A stretch of DNA of 64,000 bases, taken from the NCBI GenBank assembly GCA_963835215.1, contig CAWIES010000002.1:930001-994000 (forward strand), given 5' to 3'. The notes under the pieces were generated by a model. It made no database searches, was not told where the DNA came from, and saw only the letters and a program-made list of their open reading frames with translations. Positions 51,544 through 62,240 of this stretch are shown piece after piece (position 1 is the first letter of the stretch; every line of letters begins with the position of its first letter). Made by a program: the position numbers and the translations under genes. Source of the DNA: Roseiarcus sp963835215 (GTDB taxonomy: Bacteria > Pseudomonadota > Alphaproteobacteria > Rhizobiales > Beijerinckiaceae).

Positions 51544-52505
51544 ACTTCGCCCGCCGCTCGCGCTTCGACCTCCAGCACCGCGGCGACGACCGTCTCGGGC
51601 GCGACGTGGTGGGGCGAGTGACCGACGCCCGGCAACACGGTCAGCGTCGCGCCGGGGATGTCGCGCGCGCAGCCGACGGAATGGATATGCGTGAAGACAA
51701 CACGGTCGTGGTCGCCGGTGACGATCGCGGTCGGCGCGCCGATGGTCGGATAACGTGGCGACAGCGCCGCCACGTGCCCCTCGGTGGCGACGACATCTTC
51801 GGCGTTGGCGCGAAAATGGGGCGGCCGCAAGACGAGCGGCGTCCGCGTCGCGACGACATAATGAGCCGGGATCGGATTGGGCGAGAAGACCTCGCGCACG
51901 CCGCTGCGCATCCGGATGAGCCCGGCCGGCATGACCAAGAGATAGCGGAACGCGGGGCCGAACAGTCGCGACGCGGCGACGTGATAATATGCGGCGACGC
52001 CGCCGGGCCAGGGGTGACTCACCGGCGAAACCAGCACCAGGCCGCTGACGAACTCGGGCGCGTCGAGCGCCATCGCGAGGCCGAGCACGCCGGCGAGCGA
52101 ATGAACGACGACGATCGCGCGGCTGACGCCTCGCGCCGCGAGCGCCACCCGCAACGCCGCGCCCTGGGCGTTGGGGGAGGACGCCGTCGCGCCGGCGAGG
52201 CGGTCACTCCAGCCGTGGCCGGGGCGATCGACCGCGAAGACGCGAAAGCCGAGCGCGGTCAGCCGCGCGGACAGCACGACGTCCATGTCGGCGAAATTGC
52301 CCGACGCGCCATGAACGAGCAGCACCGCGCCGCGTTCGGCGCCGAGCGGGGGCCGCTCGACCAAGTGGATCGCGGGGACTCCCGGCGCCGCGACGACGCG
52401 TTCGCCGACGGCGGGAAAGCGCGCCTCGATCACGCGCACGCCAATTGCGGTGAAGGCCCAGAGCCCGAGCGCGATGACGGCCAATCCGACGATGGCGAAC
52501 ATCAT
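51513..52505 (-). CDS. Alpha/beta hydrolase
   Basis: 330 residues from the ATG at 52505 (a second ATG at 52502). An N-terminal membrane anchor (MMFAIVGLAVIALGLWAFTA) precedes the fold: LLVHGASGNFADMDVVLSAR (HG oxyanion region), then AVDRPGHGWSD, the nucleophile in IVVVHSLAGVLGLAMA, TGDHDRVVF and the catalytic His in LPGVGHSPHHVAPE. The Gly before the Ser in the usual GxSxG elbow is replaced by HSLAG. Its substrate is unknown. It is convergent with the DoxX gene. Confidence 0.9.
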   Translation of the reverse strand: MMFAIVGLAVIALGLWAFTAIGVRVIEARFPAVGERVVAAPGVPAIHLVERPPLGAERGAVLLVHGASGNFADMDVVLSARLTALGFRVFAVDRPGHGWSDRLAGATASSPNAQGAALRVALAARGVSRAIVVVHSLAGVLGLAMALDAPEFVSGLVLVSPVSHPWPGGVAAYYHVAASRLFGPAFRYLLVMPAGLIRMRSGVREVFSPNPIPAHYVVATRTPLVLRPPHFRANAEDVVATEGHVAALSPRYPTIGAPTAIVTGDHDRVVFTHIHSVGCARDIPGATLTVLPGVGHSPHHVAPETVVAAVLEVEARAAGEVQPGRAPAPA

Positions 52506-52515
52506 CCCTGCGTCG

Positions 52516-53166
52516 TCACAGCGCCTGGCCGGCGAGCGCGGCGCGAACGCGGTCGGCCGCTTCGCGCGCGGGGCCCCATTGCGGCGCGATCTCAAGCGTG
52601 CGCTCGTAGACCTTCAGCGCGTCCTCGCGGCGACCTGCGTTCTCGAACATCGCTCCGAGGTCGGCGAGCGCCTTGAGATGGCGCGGATCGTCAGCGAGGG
52701 CGCGCGCGAGATCGACCATCGCCGCGTTCTCGTCGCCGTTGTCAAAATGCGCGTTGGCGCGCAGCGACCAGGCTTCCGCCCATCCGGGGTTCAGCGCCAC
52801 GAGCGCGTCGAGCAATTGCAGCGAGACGTCGTACTTCTCGCCATCCAGCGCCGCCGCGGCGCGGCTCAGCAGGAGATCGTCAGTGTCCGAGCCCGAGCGC
52901 CGGTTGAGCCGGTCGATCCTGGCGATGACGCCATCGGCCTCGTCGGCGTCTTTGGCCACCGCGAGACGGGCGAACAGCGCGTCGAGCGAAGCATCGTCCG
53001 CGGGCGCGGTCGCCGCCGGCGCCGCAGCGACAGGCGGGGGGGTCTGGCGCGGATCGACTTGGGGCGAGGCTGTCGGGGGACTCGGCGCAACATCGGCGTC
53101 GTCCGCCCACGCGGGCGCGGCGAGCGCCAGCAGGCAGAGGCAGGCGAGAATTGAGCGGCCCGTCAT
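52516..53166 (-). CDS. Periplasmic TPR-repeat protein
   Basis: 216 residues from the ATG at 53166. A signal peptide (ILACLCLLALAAPAWA) is followed by a Pro/Ala-rich linker (about 20-55). Three to four TPR helices follow: LLLSRAAAALDGEKYDVSLQ, AWSLRANAHFDNGDENAAMV and LGAMFENAGRREDALKVYER. TPR proteins mediate protein contacts; the partner is unknown. The hydrolase gene starts 10 bases downstream of its stop, so the two are likely co-transcribed. Confidence 0.88.
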   Translation of the reverse strand: MTGRSILACLCLLALAAPAWADDADVAPSPPTASPQVDPRQTPPPVAAAPAATAPADDASLDALFARLAVAKDADEADGVIARIDRLNRRSGSDTDDLLLSRAAAALDGEKYDVSLQLLDALVALNPGWAEAWSLRANAHFDNGDENAAMVDLARALADDPRHLKALADLGAMFENAGRREDALKVYERTLEIAPQWGPAREAADRVRAALAGQAL

Positions 53167-53218
53167 GCGCGCGAGCCTAAGGCTCCGCGGCGCGCCGGTC
53201 AAAGGGCGCTCGGGCGCG

Positions 53219-53344
53219 TCAGCCCTGGCGCGCCTTGAAGCGCTTCTGGGTCTTGTTGATGATGTAGACGCGGCCCTTGCGGCGCACGAGACGGTTGTCG
53301 CGGTGGCGATTGCGCAGGGACTTCAGGGAGTTGCGGACCTTCAT
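53219..53344 (-). CDS. rpmJ: 50S ribosomal protein L36
   Basis: 41 residues, basic throughout: MKVRNSLKSLRNRHRDNRLV, then RRKGRVYIINKTQKRFKARQ and a final Gly. It is the zinc-free (C-minus) form of L36, lacking the CxxC-C-H ligands of the canonical protein. The gene is short and easily missed. L36 sits in the large subunit. It lies alone between the TPR gene and the GbpR-like regulator. Confidence 0.97.
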   Translation of the reverse strand: MKVRNSLKSLRNRHRDNRLVRRKGRVYIINKTQKRFKARQG

Positions 53345-53431
53345 GGGAGCACCCGGGGACTTTAAAGAGCTGCGGGCGAAACCCACGGCGAGAACGACAG
53401 CGCGCTCCTATGCCCGATTCAGGCTCGCCGA

Positions 53432-54451
53432 TCAAGCGCCGCCGCTATGAGATTTGGGTCTGAGCCTGGCGAGGGCCTGATCCCGCACGATGTCGTAGAC
53501 CGCCTGGGCCGCCGGCGACAGCGCGCGGTGGCGCAGAGCGATCAGGCTGAAGGGCTGCACGACCAGCGAGAAATCGGTCGGCAGGATCGCAAGCCGGCTC
53601 GCCGCCACTGTGTCGCTGGCAAAGCGCGCCGCCCCGACCGCCAGCGGTCCGATCGCGTTGGAGCCGGCCACCAGCATCATCGTTAGAAAGATCGAGGTGG
53701 TGGTGAGGAAGCTGTGGGGCGGGTCGGCGTTGGCGGATCGGAAGAGATTGTCGATGGCGCGGCGCAGCGCCGTATCGCGCGGCTGCATCACCCATTCATA
53801 GGCGCCGACCTCGGCCAGGGTCGCGGGTCGGCGCCCGAGCAGGGGATGGCCGCGCCGGACCAGCAGATGGGCCTGTTCGACACCGATGGCGACGCTCTCG
53901 AGCGTCTGCGGGTCGAAGTCGTCGGGCACACGGGCGATGACGAAATCGAGCCGCGAGGCGAGCAGGTCGCGCGTGAGGACATTGGAGCTGTCGATGCGGA
54001 TTTCCACCTCGACGCCAGGCGTCGCGGCGCGCACCCGCGCCATGGCCGGCGCGACGAGATCGACCGCCGGCCCCGTGACCGTGCCGAGCGAGACGACGCC
54101 GCGCCGCCCCGCTCTCAGATCGGCGACTTCGCGCTCGGCTTGGGCAAGCAGCAGCAGTACCGAGCGGGCGTGGCGGGCCAGCGCATGGCCGAGCGGCGTC
54201 AGCCTGACGCCGCGCGACAGCCGGTCGCACAGCGGCGCGTACAGCAGCGTCTCGATCTCGAGGATCATGCGCGAGGCGGCGGGCTGCGACATGCCGACCG
54301 TCTGGGCGGCGGCGCTGACCATGCCGGTGTCGGCGATTGCGGCGATCAGCCGCAGATGGCTGAGCTTCAGTCGCCCGCCCGCCGTGTCAGCGAGGACGTC
54401 GCCACGCAGCCCCGTCCCCGCCGCTGGCTTGGCCAGCGATCTCTTGCCCAT
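53432..54451 (-). CDS. gbpR: LysR family regulator, GbpR-like (sugar-transport regulator)
   Basis: 339 residues from the ATG at 54451 (MGKRSLAKP). The winged helix LRLIAAIADTGMVSAAAQTV, GMSQPAASRMILEIETLL sits at about 30-65. The effector domain follows. It lies divergently beside chvE-gguA-gguB, the context of GbpR in Agrobacterium, where it controls chvE expression in response to sugars. The identification rests on that context and on the family, so sugar specificity is inferred. The upstream extension of the frame has no conserved sequence. Confidence 0.85.
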   Translation of the reverse strand: MGKRSLAKPAAGTGLRGDVLADTAGGRLKLSHLRLIAAIADTGMVSAAAQTVGMSQPAASRMILEIETLLYAPLCDRLSRGVRLTPLGHALARHARSVLLLLAQAEREVADLRAGRRGVVSLGTVTGPAVDLVAPAMARVRAATPGVEVEIRIDSSNVLTRDLLASRLDFVIARVPDDFDPQTLESVAIGVEQAHLLVRRGHPLLGRRPATLAEVGAYEWVMQPRDTALRRAIDNLFRSANADPPHSFLTTTSIFLTMMLVAGSNAIGPLAVGAARFASDTVAASRLAILPTDFSLVVQPFSLIALRHRALSPAAQAVYDIVRDQALARLRPKSHSGGA

Positions 54452-54538
54452 CGCGTTCAATTTCCCGGAATGCGATTTCCTGCTTCGCCGCCGCGTTAAC
54501 CTATACCAGAAATGCATGGGAAGCGCGACAATTCGCAT

Positions 54539-54568
54539 TTGACTGACATGTCGATTTCCAACTAGTTA
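54539..54568 (+). promoter_or_regulatory. Promoter candidate of chvE
   Basis: TTGACT (54539-54544) and TAGTTA (54563-54568) are 18 bases apart, both close to the sigma-70 consensus. They are about 120 bases before the chvE ATG. The region towards the divergent regulator gene (54500-54540) holds AATGCA and TGCGAATT-type half-sites that could bind the LysR protein. Confidence 0.5.
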
Positions 54569-54599
54569 GCCTAGCGACGCATTTTTAGAGCGACGATCA

Positions 54600-54627
54600 A
54601 CGGCCGCCGGGGGGCGGTCGTCTTTTT
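54600..54627 (+). terminator. Terminator-like hairpin in the chvE leader
   Basis: ACGGCCGCC (54600-54608) and GGCGGTCGT (54613-54621) form a nine-base-pair stem with one G-T pair and a GGGG loop; C and five T follow (54623-54627). It lies between the promoter candidate and the chvE start codon. An attenuator or leader-end role is inferred. Confidence 0.65.
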
Positions 54628-54687
54628 GCCGCTGCGGGAGCGCGGGCGCCGTTCGGGTTAAAACTAGTGTTTTTTGGGAGGTTACGC

Positions 54688-55752
54688 ATGAAGCTTCACT
54701 CTTTCGCCGCCGCGATTGCGCTCGGGCTGTTCGCCGTGAGCGGCGTGGCGCACGCTGCAGACAAAGTTACGGTCGGTATCGCTATGCCGACGAAGTCCTC
54801 GGCGCGCTGGATCGCCGACGGCGACAACATCGTGAAAGTGCTGCAGAGCAAGGGCTACGGCACCGATCTGCAATACGCTGACAACGACATTCCGAACCAG
54901 CTCGCGCAGGTCGAGAACATGATCACCAAGGGCGAGAAAGTCCTCGTGATCGCGGCGATCGACGGCACGACCCTCTCGGACGCGTTGCAGAAGGCCCACG
55001 ACGCCGGCATCAAGGTCATCTCGTATGACCGCCTGATCCGCGGCTCGGCCAACGTCGACTACTACGCCACCTTCGACAACTTCAAGGTCGGCGTGTTGCA
55101 GGCGACCAGCATCTTGCACGGCCTCGGCGTCGACGCTGGCAAGACCGGCCCGTTCAACATCGAGCTGTTCGGCGGTTCGGCTGACGACAACAACGCGTTC
55201 TTCTTCTACAACGGCGCCATGTCGGTGCTGCAGCCGCTGATCGACAAGGGCGTCCTCGTCGTTCAGTCCAAGCAGATGGGCATGGATAAGGTCGCGACCC
55301 TGCGTTGGGACGCCGCCACCGCCCAGGCGCGCATGGACAACATCCTGAGCGCTTACTACACCAAGGCGCACGTCAATGCGGTTCTCTCGCCTTACGACGG
55401 CCTGAGCATCGGCATCATCTCCTCGCTTAAGGGCGTTGGCTACGGCACCAAGGATCTGCCGATGCCGATCATCTCCGGCCAGGACGCGGAAATCCCCTCG
55501 GTGAAGTCGATTCTTGCTCACGAGCAGTACTCGACGGTGTTCAAGGACACTCGCGATCTCGCCAAGGTCTCCGCCAACATGGTCGACGCCGTGCTCTCCG
55601 GCAAGACGCCTGAGATCAACGACACCAAGACCTACAACAACGGCGTCAAGATCGTTCCGTCCTACCTGCTGACCCCGGTCGCGGTTGACGCCTCCAACGT
55701 GCAGTCGGCGCTGATTGACACCGGCTACTACAAGGCCGATCAGCTCAAGTGA
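54688..55752 (+). CDS. chvE: Periplasmic sugar-binding protein ChvE
   Basis: 354 residues from the ATG at 54688, with GGGAGG eight bases upstream. A signal peptide (FAAAIALGLFAVSGVAHAA) leads into KVTVGIAMPTKSSARWIADG, then LVIAAIDGTTLSDALQKAHD, GIKVISYDRLIRGSANVDYY and GQDAEIPSVKSILAHEQYST, the type I periplasmic binding-protein pattern. ChvE binds monosaccharides for the GguAB importer, and in Agrobacterium also informs the VirA sensor. In this window the genes are chvE, gguA, gguB in order. An 11-bp hairpin separates it from gguA. Confidence 0.95.
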   Translation: MKLHSFAAAIALGLFAVSGVAHAADKVTVGIAMPTKSSARWIADGDNIVKVLQSKGYGTDLQYADNDIPNQLAQVENMITKGEKVLVIAAIDGTTLSDALQKAHDAGIKVISYDRLIRGSANVDYYATFDNFKVGVLQATSILHGLGVDAGKTGPFNIELFGGSADDNNAFFFYNGAMSVLQPLIDKGVLVVQSKQMGMDKVATLRWDAATAQARMDNILSAYYTKAHVNAVLSPYDGLSIGIISSLKGVGYGTKDLPMPIISGQDAEIPSVKSILAHEQYSTVFKDTRDLAKVSANMVDAVLSGKTPEINDTKTYNNGVKIVPSYLLTPVAVDASNVQSALIDTGYYKADQLK

Positions 55753-55769
55753 TCGACTAACGAGAACAG

Positions 55770-55800
55770 GCCCCCGCGCCGGCCACGGCGCGGGGGCTTT
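55770..55800 (+). terminator. Intercistronic hairpin between chvE and gguA
   Basis: GCCCCCGCGCC (55770-55780) pairs perfectly with GGCGCGGGGGC (55787-55797), loop of six, followed by only three T. Such stems often protect the message of the abundant binding protein and reduce read-through into the ATPase gene. Confidence 0.75.
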
Positions 55801-55866
55801 CGACCCGGTTGGCGCCGCTCACGCGTTTGTGGCGCGAACGACACGGCGGAATCGGTCGAGTTTGCG

Positions 55867-57402
55867 ATGAACGCAATTCTGGAAATGCGGAGCATCACCA
55901 AGACGTTTCCCGGCGTGAAAGCGCTGCGCGACGTCAACCTGGTGGTGAAGACGGGCGAGATCCACGCCATTTGCGGCGAGAACGGCGCCGGCAAGTCGAC
56001 GCTGATGAAAGTGCTCAGCGGCGTCTACCCTTTCGGCTCTTATGAAGGCGACATCGTCTACCAGGGCGAGACGCGCCGCTTCGACCGCATCGCCGACAGC
56101 GAACACGTCGGCATCATCATCATTCATCAGGAGCTGGCGCTGGTGCCGCTGCTCTCGATCGCCGAGAACATCTTTCTCGGCAACGAGCCGGCCAAGTTTG
56201 GCGTCATCAACTGGACGCAGTCCTTCTCGCGCGCCAAGGCGCTATTGAAGAAGGTCGGCCTCAAGGAACCCCCAACCGCGCTGATCACCAACCTTGGCAT
56301 CGGCAAGCAGCAACTGGTTGAGATCGCCAAGGCGCTCGCCAAGGAAGTGAAGCTGCTGATCCTCGACGAGCCGACCGCCTCGCTCAACGAGGCCGACAGC
56401 GACGCGCTGCTGCGTCTGCTGGTCGAGTTCCGTAATCAGGGCATTACGTCGATTCTCATCTCCCACAAGCTCAACGAGTTGGCGAAAGTCGCCAACTCGA
56501 TCACCGTGCTGCGCGACGGCACCACTGTCGAGACGATCGACTGCCACGCCGAGAAGATCAGCGAAGGCCGCATCATCAAGAGCATGGTCGGGCGCGAGAT
56601 GTCGGACCGCTATCCGCGCCGGGAGCCCAAGATCGGCGAGCGGCTGTTCGAGATCAAGAAGTGGCGCGTCGAGCATCCGCTGCACGCTGGGCGCGAAGTG
56701 ATCAAGTCCGTCGATCTCCACGTCAACCGCGGCGAGATCGTCGGCATCGCCGGCCTGATGGGGGCCGGGCGAACCGAGCTGGCGATGAGCGTGTTCGGCC
56801 GCGCCTACGGGCGCAACGTCACCGGCGAAGCGCTGATGGACGGCGCGCCAGTCGACATCTCAACCATCCAGAAGGCGGTCGCCGCCGGCGTCGCCTATGT
56901 CACCGAGGATCGCAAGACGCTCGGCCTGGTGCTCAACGAAGACATCAAGAACAACGTCACGCTGGCCAACTTGCCCGCCGTCGCCTGGCGCGGCGTGATC
57001 AATGACGCGCGCGAGCAGCAGGTCGCCAATCGGTACCGCACGACGCTGAAGATCCGCTCTTCCGGCATCTTCCAGCGCACGCTCAATCTTTCGGGCGGCA
57101 ATCAGCAGAAGGTCGTGCTCAGCAAATGGCTGTTCGCCCAGCCCAAGGTGCTGATCCTCGACGAGCCGACGCGCGGCATCGACGTTGGCGCCAAATACGA
57201 GATCTACACGATCATCAACGAACTGGCCGACGCCGGCAAGGGCGTGATCCTGATCTCTTCGGAGATGCCAGAGTTGCTGGGCATTTGCGACCGCATCTAT
57301 GTCATGAACGAAGGGCACTTCGTCGACGAAATGCCGGCCGCAGGCGCCACGCAGGAAAAGATCATGGCGTCGATCATGCACGAATACGGAACAGTCCAAT
57401 GA
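55867..57402 (+). CDS. gguA: Sugar ABC transporter ATP-binding protein GguA (MmsA-like)
   Basis: 511 residues. Two ATPase domains: the first has Walker A CGENGAGKSTLMKVLSG, signature-region LGIGKQQLVEIAKALA and Walker B LLILDEPTAS. The second has a degenerate Walker A (GLMGAGRTEL), the signature LSGGNQQKVVLSKWL and VLILDEPTRGIDVGAKYEIY. This is the sugar-import ATPase layout. Partners are ChvE and GguB. It overlaps gguB by four bases (ATGA), so the ATPase and permease are coupled. Confidence 0.96.
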   Translation: MNAILEMRSITKTFPGVKALRDVNLVVKTGEIHAICGENGAGKSTLMKVLSGVYPFGSYEGDIVYQGETRRFDRIADSEHVGIIIIHQELALVPLLSIAENIFLGNEPAKFGVINWTQSFSRAKALLKKVGLKEPPTALITNLGIGKQQLVEIAKALAKEVKLLILDEPTASLNEADSDALLRLLVEFRNQGITSILISHKLNELAKVANSITVLRDGTTVETIDCHAEKISEGRIIKSMVGREMSDRYPRREPKIGERLFEIKKWRVEHPLHAGREVIKSVDLHVNRGEIVGIAGLMGAGRTELAMSVFGRAYGRNVTGEALMDGAPVDISTIQKAVAAGVAYVTEDRKTLGLVLNEDIKNNVTLANLPAVAWRGVINDAREQQVANRYRTTLKIRSSGIFQRTLNLSGGNQQKVVLSKWLFAQPKVLILDEPTRGIDVGAKYEIYTIINELADAGKGVILISSEMPELLGICDRIYVMNEGHFVDEMPAAGATQEKIMASIMHEYGTVQ

Positions 57403-58652
57403 AACACGAAGCCACGCCGCTGCCGGCCTCCGAAGAAGCAGAAGCCAGGGCTGCAGTATGGAGTAGCAGCCTGCGCGACTACGGGCTGTTGTTCTCGCTC
57501 CTGGTGATCATGGGATTCTTCTATTTCCTCACCAGCGGCGTGTCGATTGCGCCGCTCAACCTGACCAACCTGATCCTGCAGAACAGCTACGTCGTCATCA
57601 TGGCGCTCGGCATGCTGCTGATCATCGTCAGCGGCAACATCGATTTGTCGGTCGGCTCGATCGTCGGCTTCGTCGGCGGCGTCGCGGCGACGCTGATTGT
57701 CGGCTTTCACATGCCGTTCTTCGACGTCGACGTGAAGGCGCCGTGGCAACTGGCGGTCGTGCTGTCGCTGGTGCTGGGCGCGGTGATCGGCTGCATGCAG
57801 GGCTATTTCGTCGCCTATGCGAAGATCCCCGCGTTCATCGTGACGCTCGGCGGCATGCTGATCTTCCGTGGCCTCACCGGCAACTTGCTGCTGGGCCAAT
57901 TCGTCGGGCCCTTCCCGCGCGATTTCCAGGACATCAGCGCCGGCTTCCTGCCCGAGCTCACGCGCCTCCCGTTTCTCCATGCGCTCATCGGCGACTCTCA
58001 GTTCCGCTGGGGCACGATGATCATCGGCATACTCGGAGTCGCGATCCTGGTGTTCAGCGGCCTGCGTCGCTGGCAACGCGACCGCGCCGAGGCGATGGAA
58101 GTTGAGCCATTCGCGCTGTTTGCCGGCAAGACCGCGATCTTCTCGGCGCTGATCCTGTTCTTCAGCTACCAGCTCGCCCAATGGAAGGGTCTGCCGGAAG
58201 TGCTGATCATCATGCTGGTGCTGATCATCGTCTACGCCTTCGTGACGACGCGCATGACGATCGGCCGGCGCATCTATGCGCTCGGCGGCAACCGCCTGGC
58301 CGCACAGCTCTCGGGCATTCGCACCGAGCGGCTGATCTTCCTCACCTTCGTCAACATGGGCGTGCTGGCCGGGCTCGCCGGTCTGATTGTCGCCGCCCGC
58401 CTCAATTCGGCGACGCCGAGCGCGGGCACGTCTTTCGAGCTCGACGTCATCGCCGCCTGCTTCATCGGCGGCGCCTCGGCTTCGGGCGGCGTCGGCAAGG
58501 TGATGGGCGTGGTCATCGGCGCCTTCGTCATGGGCGTGATGAACAACGGCATGTCGATCTACGGCCTGGGCATCTACTGGCAGCAGGTCGTCAAGGGCAT
58601 CGTGCTGCTCGCCGCGGTCTTCATCGACATCTACCAGCGCAACAAGGGCTGA
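57399..58652 (+). CDS. gguB: Sugar ABC transporter permease GguB (MmsB-like)
   Basis: 417 residues from the ATG at 57399. About ten membrane helices begin at LLFSLLVIMGFFYFLTSGVS. IVSGNIDLSVGSIVGFVGGV is the permease family core, and AFIVTLGGMLIFRGLTG and GGNRLAAQLSGIRT (coupling loop) follow; the C-terminus has AACFIGGASASGGVGKVMGV. The permease forms the channel for the ChvE/GguA system in the inner membrane. It ends 34 bases before the DUF2867 gene. Confidence 0.96.
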   Translation: MKHEATPLPASEEAEARAAVWSSSLRDYGLLFSLLVIMGFFYFLTSGVSIAPLNLTNLILQNSYVVIMALGMLLIIVSGNIDLSVGSIVGFVGGVAATLIVGFHMPFFDVDVKAPWQLAVVLSLVLGAVIGCMQGYFVAYAKIPAFIVTLGGMLIFRGLTGNLLLGQFVGPFPRDFQDISAGFLPELTRLPFLHALIGDSQFRWGTMIIGILGVAILVFSGLRRWQRDRAEAMEVEPFALFAGKTAIFSALILFFSYQLAQWKGLPEVLIIMLVLIIVYAFVTTRMTIGRRIYALGGNRLAAQLSGIRTERLIFLTFVNMGVLAGLAGLIVAARLNSATPSAGTSFELDVIAACFIGGASASGGVGKVMGVVIGAFVMGVMNNGMSIYGLGIYWQQVVKGIVLLAAVFIDIYQRNKG

Positions 58653-58686
58653 GGCTCAGGCGCGCCGCGCCCGGCGGGGCCGTCGC

Positions 58687-59178
58687 ATGACGGCCTTCTC
58701 GGTCGCGCCGAGCGACTCGACCCGGCCGCTGCTCCCCGGCGCCGATTTTGTCGACGCCTACGCTCTCGATATCGACGAGCCGACGCTCGACGCCGTTGCC
58801 GCGGCCCGCCGTGCGTTCGGGCGCTCGCCGGGATGGATACGTGGCCTGATGGGGCTACGCGATACGATCGTCACGCCGTTTGGGCTGAAGACCAGCGCCG
58901 ACGAGCGCACAGCCGCCGCGAACGCTGACCGCATCGGGCCATTCCCGATTGTCAGCCAGAGGGCCGAGCGTGTCGTTCTGGGCTTCGACGATCGACATCT
59001 CGATTTTCGCATTGCGGTCGATGTCGCGCCGACGCTTGAGGGATTGCGACGCGTCACGGTGACGACGCTGGTGCGCCGGCACAATGCGCTCGGGCGCGTC
59101 TATCTCGCGTTCGTGACGCCGTTCCATCGCGTGATTGCGCCAGCGATGCTGGGGCAGGCGGCGATACGCCCACACTAG
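58687..59178 (+). CDS. DUF2867 family protein
   Basis: 163 residues. FVDAYALDIDEPTLDAVAAA opens it. GLRDTIVTPFGLKT and PIVSQRAERVVLGFDDRHLD are in the middle, and TVTTLVRRHNALGRVYLAFVTPF and HRVIAPAMLGQAAI close it, matching DUF2867. Function unknown; often associated with small-molecule or redox enzymes. It may be co-transcribed with gguB (34-base gap) and overlaps the convergent phosphotransferase gene by four bases. Confidence 0.85.
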   Translation: MTAFSVAPSDSTRPLLPGADFVDAYALDIDEPTLDAVAAARRAFGRSPGWIRGLMGLRDTIVTPFGLKTSADERTAAANADRIGPFPIVSQRAERVVLGFDDRHLDFRIAVDVAPTLEGLRRVTVTTLVRRHNALGRVYLAFVTPFHRVIAPAMLGQAAIRPH

Positions 59179-60202
59179 CCGCGCTCCACGCCCTCCATCG
59201 CGAGGCGCGCCATCATCGGCACGGCGGCGCCCATTTTGCGCGCGCGCTCCGGGTCGGAGGCGTTGCCGTCGAGCGAGCGCTTGTAAACGCCCTGCACGAT
59301 CGCGGCGATGCGGAAAAAACTAAAGGCGATCAGAAAGGTCCAATCGGGGATGCCGGCGAGCCCGGCTCGCCGGCAATAGGCGGCGACATAAGCCGTTTCG
59401 TCAGGGATGCCGAGCGCGGCGGCGTCGGCGCCGGCAAGGCCCCGCAGATCGCCCTCGTTGGGCATGCGCCATTGCATGCACTGATAGGCGAGGTCGGCGA
59501 AAGGATGGCCGAGCGTCGACAATTCCCAGTCGAGCACCGCGAGCAGATGCGGCGCGCCCGGCGCGAAGATCATGTTGTCGATGCGCCAGTCGCCGTGCAC
59601 CAGCGCGACGCGGCCATCGTCGGCGGGCGCGTGGGCGCCGAGCCATTCGATCAGCCGGTTCATGTCGGCGATCTCGGCCGTTTCGCTCGCCCGATATTGC
59701 TCGCTCCAGCGCTGCAATTGCCGCGCGAAATAATTGCCGGGCTTGCCATAGTCGGCGAGGCCGGCGCCAGCGACGTCGATTGCGTGGAGCTTCGCCAGCG
59801 TCTCGTTCATCGCGTCATAAACGCCCGCGCGCTCCTCGCGCGTCGCGCCCGGCATCGCGGGGTCCCAGAAGATGCGCCCCTCAACATAGGCCATCAGATA
59901 GAAGACCGAGCCGACGACCGCCTCGTCCTCGCACAGCGCGAGCGCGCGCGGCGCCGGAAAGCCGCACGCCGTCAGCGCCTGCAGCACGCGATATTCGCGC
60001 TCGACCATATGCGCCGATTTGAGCAGCTTGCCTGGCGGTTTGCGACGCAGGACGTAGCGCGCGCCGGGCGTCGTGATGAGATAGGTCGGGTTGGATTGGC
60101 CGCTGGGAAATTTCCGCGCGCCGCTTGGACCCGCGTAACCCTTCACATGCGCGCTCGCCCACACATCGAGCGCGGAGGTGTCGTCGGGAAATCCCGCTTG
60201 GC

Positions 60203-60206
<4 letters not shown>
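59175..60206 (-). CDS. Aminoglycoside-phosphotransferase-like (APH) protein, acyl-CoA metabolism type
   Basis: 343 residues from the ATG at 60206. FPSGQSNPTYLITTPGARYV opens the kinase fold. The catalytic motif VALVHGDWRIDNMIFAPGAP (about residues 205-225) and LAVLDWELSTLGHPFADLAY complete the APH core. Its ATG overlaps the acyl-CoA dehydrogenase stop by four bases, the pairing known from ACAD10/11-type systems. The kinase likely acts on a hydroxyacyl-CoA for the dehydrogenase. It is therefore not an antibiotic-resistance gene. Confidence 0.9.
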
Positions 60207-61487
<1,281 letters not shown>

Positions 61488-61588
61488 GCCCGCGCGCAAG
61501 CGGCGCGACTTCGCCGCGCCCGCCGAAGCCGACGAACTCGCGATTATCCTATCGAGATGCGCTCGCGTTCCACCGCAGCCTTACGCCG

Positions 61589-62230
61589 TCAGGGCTTCGT
61601 CGCCGGCGTTGGCGCCGCCGCAGGGGCCGGCGTGGCGGAAGCGGCAGGCGCAGGCGCCGCAGGAGCTGCCGGCGCCGCAGCGGCCACTTGGGGGAAGGGA
61701 ACCGGACTATCCGACTGCTTCTGCAGATAGGCGAGGATGTCGGCGCGCATGTTGGCCTGCGGGTCGCCCGGGAAGGCCATCTTGGTGCCGGCGGCCATCG
61801 CCGACGGCTTGGTGATCCACTGGTTGAGCTTGTCGTAGGTCCAGTCGCCGCCCATTGCTTTGAGCGCGTCGGAATATGAGAAGCCCGCGATCGAGGCGAC
61901 CGGACGGCCCACAACGCCCCACAGCGGCGGACCGATCTTCGCCGCGCCGCCCTTTTCAAAGTTGTGGCACGCCTGGCAGGCCTTGGTGTCCGCTTCGCCC
62001 TTGACCGGGTCGGCCTTCGCGAGCAGCTCGGGCAAAGGCGTTGCGGGCGCCGCCGCTGCGGCGGCGGCAGCCGGAGCGGAGGCGTCGGCCGAGGGCAGGG
62101 CGAAGCCGGGCGTTGCAGGCGGCGCCCGCCAGAACACCGCGTTGGAAAAGACGCCGAGGACCATCGTCCCGAGCAGCGCGCCCAGCACGGCGAGCGCGAC
62201 CTTGTTGCCGTTGGTCGTTTCCATTTGCAA
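61589..62230 (-). CDS. Membrane-anchored class I cytochrome c
   Basis: 213 residues from a TTG at 62230, with GGAG seven bases upstream (an ATG at 62224 also works). A membrane anchor (VALAVLGALLGTMVLGVFSN) is followed by an Ala/Pro-rich linker (about 45-70). The haem domain has ACQACHNFEKGGAAKIGPPL (CxxCH near residue 84), the Met ligand in GTKMAFPGDPQA and a Pro/Ala-rich tail. It resembles the CycM/cytochrome c552 group that delivers electrons to terminal oxidases. It is divergent from kdsB. Confidence 0.93.
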   Translation of the reverse strand: MQMETTNGNKVALAVLGALLGTMVLGVFSNAVFWRAPPATPGFALPSADASAPAAAAAAAAPATPLPELLAKADPVKGEADTKACQACHNFEKGGAAKIGPPLWGVVGRPVASIAGFSYSDALKAMGGDWTYDKLNQWITKPSAMAAGTKMAFPGDPQANMRADILAYLQKQSDSPVPFPQVAAAAPAAPAAPAPAASATPAPAAAPTPATKP

Positions 62231-62240
62231 TTGACGGCTC

